Assembly (NCBI GenBank): GCA_015501055.1
Contig: JADNYV010000868.1
Span: 1-13,815, forward strand
DNA: 13,815 nucleotides
Reading direction: 5' to 3'
Source: Mucidula mucida
Lineage: Eukaryota; Basidiomycota; Agaricomycetes; Agaricales; Physalacriaceae
Part shown: in pieces, positions 8,002-13,815 of the stretch
Position numbering within the stretch: position 1 is the first letter of the stretch
How the letters are laid out: each line of letters starts with the position of its first letter
Notes under the pieces: generated by a model
Seen by the model: the letters and a program-made list of their open reading frames with translations, nothing else
Database searches by the model: none
Told to the model about the DNA's origin: nothing
Made by a program: the position numbers and the translations under genes

Positions 8002-9707
8002 ATGGGATTTCCGCCTAACCACCTGTTCTCGGCGTTCTCATTTATTGGATTCTTAATGTGCATGATTCCTTTGCGGTGGCATTTGCAAGGTGAGGTCATC
8101 CAGACGACTTCTCAGACTCATACTTACTCGCGCATTTTGCAGCGTATAACGTCGGGACATGCGCTTACATGATTTGGGTCGGCCTGGGCTGCCTAAACCT
8201 CTTCATTAATTCAATTATCTGGAACGGAAATGCAATTGATTCGGCGCCAGTTTTCTGTGATATTTGTGAGTTCGCTTTACTTGGCTCACGATCACGACCG
8301 CGTCTAAACAAGCGTTCAGCATTCCGTTTGACGCTCGCAATGGACGTTGCGATTCCTATCTGCTCTTTAGTGATCAACCGTCGATTATTCTTCATCGCGA
8401 CCTCAGATACGGTAGTCGCGTCGAGAAAAGATGTCAGTCTTTGCCGTCCTTTACCTGTACCAGTTTCTGACGTTTTCTCAGCGCGAACGCGCTATTATGA
8501 TGGATCTTGCCTTGGTCATTGGTGCTCCTATCGCGTTGATCATTCTTGGTGAGTACTAATTGCCAATGACTCAACGGTGTTTCTTATCGCTCTGAAGCCT
8601 ACATCCCACAAGGCAACCGCTACAACATCTACGAAGATTGGGGCTGCTTCCCTTCAATCTACAACACCTGGGTGTCCGTCGTAATCACCAACGTTCCTCC
8701 TATTGCCATCGGTCTTGTATCCGCGACCTACTGTGGTAAGTGTTTGGCCCACTCGTCAAGGATATTTCCTTATCGATATCATTTAGTCCGCACTATCATC
8801 GCATTCAACAAGCGCCGCCGCCAATTCCAGGAAGTCCTCTCCAGCCACTCCAACCTCAGTTCCAACCGTTACTTCCGATTGATGATCATGGCTGGCGCCG
8901 ATATCCTCTTCACTGTTCCTCTGGGCGTCTGGGTCTTGATCTTGAACATCAGCTACGTGCATCCGTGGATCAGCTGGGAGAATGTCCACGCCGACTTCAT
9001 GAACGTGTATCAGTACCCCGCTCTTTACTGGCAAAGTTCAGACAATGCCTTTGGCGTTGAACTGCAGCGCTGGCTGACGGTGTTCGGCGCCTGGGTGTTC
9101 TTCTTCATCTTTGGCATCCATTCCGAGTCGAGGAGGAACTATCGCTCTGCGTTGAACTCTTTCGTGCAGAAGCTTGGTGCTACGACTACGCTCTTCGGGG
9201 GATCGCTGGAGGATACCATGGGGTACGTACTATACATTGCGACCTCGTCGTCACTTTACTGATGTACTCTTCAGGTCAAGATTTGGCTCCACTAAAGATG
9301 GCTCGATACCCGTATTCGAAAAGCGCCGGGTGCAGAAACGCGATTCGCTCGAGTCATTCACCGACATGTCCATGTCCATGTCACAGTCCAGCGACATGAA
9401 GAAGTCTTTCGCTGGCGATACTTCCTTCGGTGCCTTCTCCTTCGCCGACATCGGCGGCGCTCTCGATGAGAAGGAAGCTGAAGCCGTCTCCCCCTCTTCC
9501 GCATCAGCTATTTCATCCCTTCCCAATACACCCCAAATACCACACGCCATCCCGCGTCGGCCGTCGGATACCCTCGACATAGAGATATCCTCGGTCCACC
9601 GCGTGTCGATGGTGGACGCCATCTCTGTGCCCCAGCCCACACTCGATATCATGCATGTCCCGCGGGAGCCCTCACCAAAATCGCTGCACCCTCATGACAT
9701 GGTGTAG
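8002..9707 (+). CDS. STE3: Ste3-like pheromone receptor (fungal class D GPCR)
   Basis: Seven-transmembrane receptor of the plasma membrane, of the family that binds lipopeptide mating pheromones and signals through a G protein. Exons: 8002-8089, 8143-8265, 8320-8432, 8482-8548, 8598-8735, 8787-9222, 9275-9707; 1398 nt, 465 residues plus stop. All six introns are GT-AG and 49-54 nt. Family landmarks: IPLRWHLQAYN (about 22-32), YMIWVGLGCLN and INSIIWNGN, APVFCDIS, INRRLFFIA, YEDWGCFPSIYNT in an extracellular loop, the basic third cytoplasmic loop NKRRRQFQEVLSSHS (about 184-198), NRYFRLM leading into TM6, and TM7 about 273-290. The cytoplasmic tail (about 290-465) is Ser-rich, with an MSMSMSQSS stretch. 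ATG 8002 is chosen because it starts just before TM1 and follows CCGCC; an upstream in-frame ATG at 7876 would add 42 residues unlike the family. It may be a mating receptor or a non-mating paralogue. Confidence 0.94.
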
Positions 9708-11023
9708 AGCCGTGCGACCTTCCTTTCCCATGCTCCCTTCTTTATTATAACCTCGTAATACCCTCCGTTGTTGCAATTAGCTCATAGCGGACCCGATGTA
9801 TCTTTAGTATTCGCAGTCAAGCTAACCTATACTGTATTTTGTACTTCTGTTTTGTTTACCGGATGTAGAATGGAAACTCGTGAACGTGTTCCAACGCCGC
9901 TGAGAGAAGTTATGTTCGAGAATCACAAGGCAAGACATAAAATCTCCTATGCTTCGTCAAACCGCATTTTACCTTCACATGATTTGAAATACGATTCTCG
10001 TAGCAAGAAGGTAGAAACACCCATCAAGTCTGAGTCGGGCCATTTGTAAGCTAATAAATCCGTCGATAGCCAATCATACTCGAGGTCGGAAGTGGCGCTC
10101 GGAGATTTCAATCTGTGGAGATTCTAGCAAACCGTACAGACAATAAAGACGAGTCTTCATAGCACTCACGTATGTTTCCAAGTGCCCCTAAGAAAGTACA
10201 GACGAAGACTAGCATTGGCAATACTGTAGTCTGCCAGAAAGACGGTTCTTTGTCGTTGAAACGCCCGACTTTAACGGAAGCCGGAATTTGCATTCTAGTC
10301 TGAGAAGAGACGGGGCAGTCGGATGGAGGATGACCAGAGGATTTACGACCATAAATAGAGTATCGCAGGAAACTTCAGAACACCGAGTGACAAGCAATGC
10401 GAAGTCTATTCCAGAGGACCACAGACATGCAGGCTTCCTTTCCTGAGTAATGAGCAGCTTTCGCGACACAGCGAAAGAAAGAAGGACGGGCGATATCAAA
10501 ACTACACGATGGTTGTTGGCCAAGCAATTCGTACCATGATCTGCGCCACGTGGTGGCTGTGCCAAGGGATCAAACTGAACCTCCTTTTTGAAAAAAAGTT
10601 TCATGTTCGCTCTCGACCATCATGACATGACTACTCGCACACGCCGGTGTGTATTCTCCGCCTCCTCCTAAATCGCATCACGACGGGTAGCGTACCGTGC
10701 GCCTCAATATAATTGTTCTTCACCTGGAGTATGTCTACACGATTTCTCCCGTGCCTCTTTGGTCCATTCGGGTCTATCACGCTCTGAAACTGCCTTGGGA
10801 TCTCTGTCTGGAATTTGAGCATATGCTTTTGGACCTGCTCTCCTCATGCACGGCGGATGTTTGGCGACATATGGGCATTCACGAAAACATGTGAGATGCT
10901 GGTCCGTGTGCTCTGGAGGTTTCATGGCTGGCCCAGGGATTGTTTCTCGAGGGTATTTAACGCGTCCTAGGATGGCTGAATTCATCATTCTCCACTGAGA
11001 GTTCACTGCTACACATCTCAAAG
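9708..11023. other. Intergenic, between the receptor and the thaumatin-like gene
   Basis: No convincing gene seen. A minus-strand frame at 10108-10293 begins MQIPASVKVGRF and contains one hydrophobic segment (about residues 22-40), followed by a plausible donor (GTGAGT). I recognise no family and do not call it. The last ~70 nt hold the thaumatin-like gene's core promoter. Confidence 0.4.
10954..10960 (+). promoter_or_regulatory. TATA-like element of the thaumatin-like gene
   Basis: TATTTAA lies about 64 nt before the ATG at 11024, a suitable distance for a core promoter with a short leader. Confidence 0.45.
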
Positions 11024-11728
11024 ATGAAGACATTCGCCATCGTTGCTGCACTCGTCGCTTCTGCTTCCGCATTCACCATCAACTTCCAGAACAGCTGCTC
11101 GTACAGTATGTTCTTTTTGCTTTTAGTCTCCTGACGAACACTGACGAAATGTATTTCTGCAGCTGTGTGGGCCGCTATCGGGAAGGCGCCCAATGGACAG
11201 GTCGATACGTCGCTCTCGTATGGTGTTGCTCTGGCGCCTGGCGCCTCCAAGTCTTATGGAATAGACGACAATGCACTTGTACGACCCCCTTACCTTCTCC
11301 TTTATACTCCTCACTTATGACATATAGGGCGTTCGTGCTTGGGGACGCACCGGCTGTAACGCTAGCGGCGCGAACTGCGCTACGGGCGCATGCAATGGCG
11401 GTACGCCCTAACATTCCATCTCTGCATTTTACGCTCACACAGTTTCCCAGGTCTCGTCTGCAACGACGCCGGTATCACGTCCCACGCGATCCTCTCCGAA
11501 TACGGGTACGCGGACTTTGGCCAGTGGGGTGGAAAGCGCACCTCTTGGGATCTCAGTTATGTTGGCGGGACGATCAACATCCCGACGACGCTGACGTCGT
11601 CCGATGGGCAAAGCGTGAAGTGCACTCCGTCGTCGTGCCCTGACGATCAGGCGTACAGTTATGATACGGATTACGCGGCCGATAGGAACTCACCTCTGGG
11701 AGCGACGTATACGCACAAGTTTTGTTGA
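11024..11728 (+). CDS. Small thaumatin-like secreted protein
   Basis: Exons 11024-11105, 11163-11278, 11328-11400, 11451-11728; 549 nt, 182 residues plus stop, three GT-AG introns of 57, 49 and 50 nt. MKTFAIVAALVASASA is a clear signal peptide, cleaved before FTINFQNSC. The mature protein opens with the thaumatin pattern (F.I.N.C.YTVWAA), then ALAPGASKSYGI, then the signature block RAWGRTGCNASGANC and TGACNGGLVC. Eight Cys in the mature chain suggest four disulphides. At ~166 mature residues it resembles the small thaumatin-like class rather than the ~210-residue form. Family members bind or cut beta-1,3-glucans, and basidiomycete ones occur in fruiting bodies; activity here is inferred only. 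C terminus GATYTHKFC is the usual final Cys. Confidence 0.92.
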
Positions 11729-12672
11729 TGGTGGAGGAATCTTCTTCTCTCCAACGTAATAAGCATTGGTGTTCATTTGGAAATTTACGCCGACAATGAG
11801 TATGAGTATGGGTGGGGGCTAACGCTCCTGTCACATTTATTGTTTCAGTCGTACTTCCGCGCTCGCGTGTCCCGGCCACACGCTCGTGGTCACCACCATA
11901 GTGTCACACCTGAGTGGGCACTCAAGTTGCCGTCGCCTGCATACATCATGAGGATGAGTGATGGACGACTACCAGACCCCATGGCAGTCTTCCCAAATAA
12001 ACCGGTTTAAAGGTTTTTCTTGAACAGGTAACGAGCCGTCTTTGTGTCGCTTAGCCGCTCAGGTCTCATGGGTGTCCAAGATAACACGGCAATCTAAAAC
12101 ACTGGCAGACTCGTCCGCCAATAACTTTATTGCGCTTTACATGTGACCGAGATGTGCTTCTAGGATGTCAACGGTTCATGTTGGCGTTGGGCTTCGCTGA
12201 ATCGCATCTGATTGCGCCGCCTTTTTAGGCTGCCTGTGCATCAGTACACACGATGTAAACAGGCTGAATATGGTTAACTATGCACAATGCCTGCTCGGTA
12301 CTACGTTTATTCTCACTCTCTCTCTCTTTCTCGCGGCCCGAAACATCACTCGTACGGTGGCGCACATTTCTGAAATTTAACAACACCTTCACAATTCTAC
12401 AGACATTCGTCAAACCAACCATTTATGTACTTGTTTTTAATGGAAGGTTTACTCGTTGCGGCCACTACCTGCAAATGGGGGTTTGTTCAGTCAAATCCGC
12501 AAGCCAAGTGCAATACTTAAAAACTAACTATTGAGCCATGTGGACAACTTGTAAGTTCCACTGAATCCTGAGATCAGAAAAGACTTTGTAGATGCAACGC
12601 GGAACGCTCGTGCCACTGCAAAACACGTCAACGCAAACTGTTTGCACCTTCCACGAGTTCCGGATTCTCAGC
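11729..12672. other. Intergenic, downstream of the thaumatin-like gene
   Basis: Presumed 3' UTR, then sequence without a recognisable gene. It includes a CT-rich simple repeat at about 12312-12332. Open frames are under 90 codons and have no recognisable motif. Confidence 0.5.
12312..12332. repeat. (CT)n-rich simple repeat
   Basis: About 21 nt of CT dinucleotides with two interruptions. Ordinary microsatellite. Confidence 0.6.
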
Positions 12673-13486
12673 TCATAAATGGAACGTTCCGGGATCCATG
12701 CGCCTCCACATATAGATCGGTAGCCATTGTCTTCCTCCTGTATAAAACACGGCTCTGGTGGGTGCTCGCACTGTATTATATATACACAGCCGCTCCAAGT
12801 TGGGAAAGATGTACTTAGGAATGCGATGCGAGTAAGTCAATGATATGCACCGCCTCCAAGCCGATATCGTCAAAATTGTGACGCTGGTGTTGCTCAGATG
12901 CTCAAGCAGGCGCTCCACGTTATCATCGTTCCTCGAAGAAGAAGAAGTTTCGATGAACAATATGTTTTGGGCCAGAGCTACCGGGTGATCTCCGTTCGAA
13001 AAAGGCTGAAATTACAGCCTCTAGGTCACGCCCGGGTGAGTAATGACAGCTTGTTGAGGTGCGGACATGACAGGCGTAGAAGGAGACCTGCATTTCGCGA
13101 ATGCAAGTCTCTGAGTTCACCCCGCACAATGACGGGCCAATCCTCTCGGTGCTCCCATGTATCGACTTGGCTATCATCTCTCAATGAGATTAGGCTCGGA
13201 CATACGGAAACGACGAGGTCTGCGTCCACGGGAAATTCATCATGACCTGATCGACGTCCTGGGAGTTAGCCGTTCCGCCCAACATCAGTTTTTTCAAGCC
13301 GGGGACCTGGCTAAAGCAATCAAGGATGGCCGTAGTGAATACCGTACTGCAGAGCGTCAACGTTTCGAGATTCGGCAAACTCAGAGGTGGCTCCTCGAGG
13401 TCCAGCACCATACACTGACCAAGAGAAAACATTTTTCCAACGTGGAGATGAGAGTAAAGAGTATATACAACTATCACCACATTCAT
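12673..13486 (-). pseudogene. Degenerate F-box/LRR-type protein remnant
   Basis: Consecutive minus-strand segments look like one leucine-rich-repeat protein of the kind found in large fungal F-box families, but they lie in different frames. Segment 1 (about 13486-13230) has LSLPNLETLTL and VPGLKKLMLGG. Segment 2 (about 13229-13035) has ADLVVSVCPSLISL and LSCPHLNKLSLL, stopping at TGA 13026. Segment 3 (about 13035-12980) has RDLEAVISAFFERRSP. Segment 4 (about 12975-12673) has NVERLLEHL, VTILTIS and FPNLERLCIYN, ending at TGA. The changes of frame near 13228, 13035 and 12980 lack intron-like GT-AG spans between them, so frameshifts are likelier than splicing. No F-box motif is visible, so the N-terminal part is missing or diverged. 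Confidence 0.6.
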
Positions 13487-13635
13487 ACCGGCTCACAGCG
13501 CGCACACTCACACTGGGGGGTGCACACCCATAGTAGTCCATGTGAACACATGACAATAGTTACCATATTTGTACACCATGCTGATATTTCCACCACGCGC
13601 TCCTCATCCCGCCCCACTTGAGAAGATATATATTC

Positions 13636-13689
13636 ACCGCTAACCGCCCCTAACCCCCCTAACCACGAACCCTAACCCTTTCCTAACCT
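13636..13689. repeat. Degenerate CCCTAA telomere-like repeats, left block
   Basis: A run of imperfect CCCTAA units (CTAACC, CCCCTAAC, CCCCCTAACC, ACCCTAACCC, CCTAACC). The telomere unit in basidiomycetes is TTAGGG/CCCTAA. In this orientation the C-rich strand reads toward the right edge, the opposite of a normal right chromosome end. Confidence 0.7.
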
Positions 13690-13690
13690 G

Positions 13691-13728
13691 CAACACTTAG
13701 GCTTCGGATACCCGAAGCCTAAGTGTTG
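13691..13728. repeat. Perfect inverted repeat, 17-bp arms with 4-nt loop
   Basis: CAACACTTAGGCTTCGG (13691-13707), loop ATAC (13708-13711), then the exact reverse complement (13712-13728). It would make a very stable hairpin or cruciform and sits between the two telomere-like blocks. Confidence 0.95.
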
Positions 13729-13729
13729 G

Positions 13730-13743
13730 GCGCGCTAGCGCGC
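13730..13743. repeat. 14-bp perfect palindrome
   Basis: GCGCGCTAGCGCGC reads the same on both strands, centred on CTAG, two nt after the hairpin. Confidence 0.9.
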
Positions 13744-13760
13744 GCGGAGTCACCAACTCA

Positions 13761-13784
13761 CCCTAACCTACCCTAACCCTAACC
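13761..13784. repeat. CCCTAA telomere-like repeats, right block
   Basis: Four near-perfect units: CCCTAA, CCTA, CCCTAA, CCCTAA, ending CC. Same orientation as the left block. Confidence 0.75.
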
Positions 13785-13815
13785 GGCGCCACAGATCAAT
13801 TACCAATTTTGGCAT

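Noticed and set aside
9768..10049. Plus-strand 93-codon frame just after the receptor, considered as a pheromone precursor
   Set aside because: It does not end in CaaX (ends SGHL) and has no precursor-like features.
10108..10293. Minus-strand frame with one hydrophobic segment and a nearby GTGAGT donor
   Set aside because: Splicing at that donor leads to a stop within two codons; no family recognised. Kept only as a remark in the intergenic entry.
12280..12534. Plus-strand 84-codon frame with a Leu/Ser-rich start
   Set aside because: The Leu/Ser run is the CT microsatellite translated; C terminus is not CaaX, and no motif is seen.
13157..13621. Plus-strand 154-codon frame
   Set aside because: It is the reverse of the LRR-like segments and shows no motif; the minus-strand LRR reading is more coherent.
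13691..13743. Hairpin as a transcription terminator or CRISPR repeat
   Set aside because: No T run follows it, the context is eukaryotic, and no spaced direct repeats exist.

Overview
The window looks like nuclear DNA from a filamentous basidiomycete, most likely an Agaricomycete. The evidence is the dense 43-57 nt introns with CTAAC/CTGAC-like branch sites, a Ste3-type pheromone receptor, a fungal LacA-type beta-galactosidase, a small thaumatin-like secreted protein, a fungal non-LTR retrotransposon tail with a terminal RNase H, and an intron-bearing nuclear tRNA-Glu. The species cannot be named from sequence alone.

Layout, left to right. (1) 37-537, minus: the 5' part of a gene for a Myb/telobox DNA-binding protein, running off the left edge. 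(2) 847-2171, minus: a 5'-truncated LINE with a 36-nt poly(A) tail, an open RNase H plus zinc-knuckle reading frame and a 13-bp target-site duplication. (3) 2407-2499, minus: tRNA-Glu(CTC) with a 21-nt intron and a T5 terminator. (4) 2620-6799, minus: a secreted GH35 beta-galactosidase. I reconstructed it as 22 exons; they sum to 3075 nt with no frame break and include exons of 4, 5, 12 and 20 nt and one GC-AG intron. (5) 8002-9707, plus: a Ste3-like seven-transmembrane pheromone receptor in 7 exons, 465 residues, divergent from the GH35 gene across about 1.2 kb. (6) 11024-11728, plus: a small thaumatin-like secreted protein in 4 exons, 182 residues. (7) About 12673-13486, minus: a frame-broken relic of an F-box-type leucine-rich-repeat protein. 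(8) 13636-13784: degenerate CCCTAA telomere-like repeats around a 17-bp-arm hairpin and a 14-bp perfect palindrome.

The genes do not form an obvious pathway or cluster. The beta-galactosidase and thaumatin-like protein are secreted and fit wall or polysaccharide work; the receptor fits mating or pheromone sensing. No pheromone precursor gene was recognised beside the receptor. The least ordinary items are the run of micro-exons across the GH35 catalytic core, the well-preserved LINE insertion, and the telomere-like/hairpin block at the right end. I did not find a clearly new multi-gene system.
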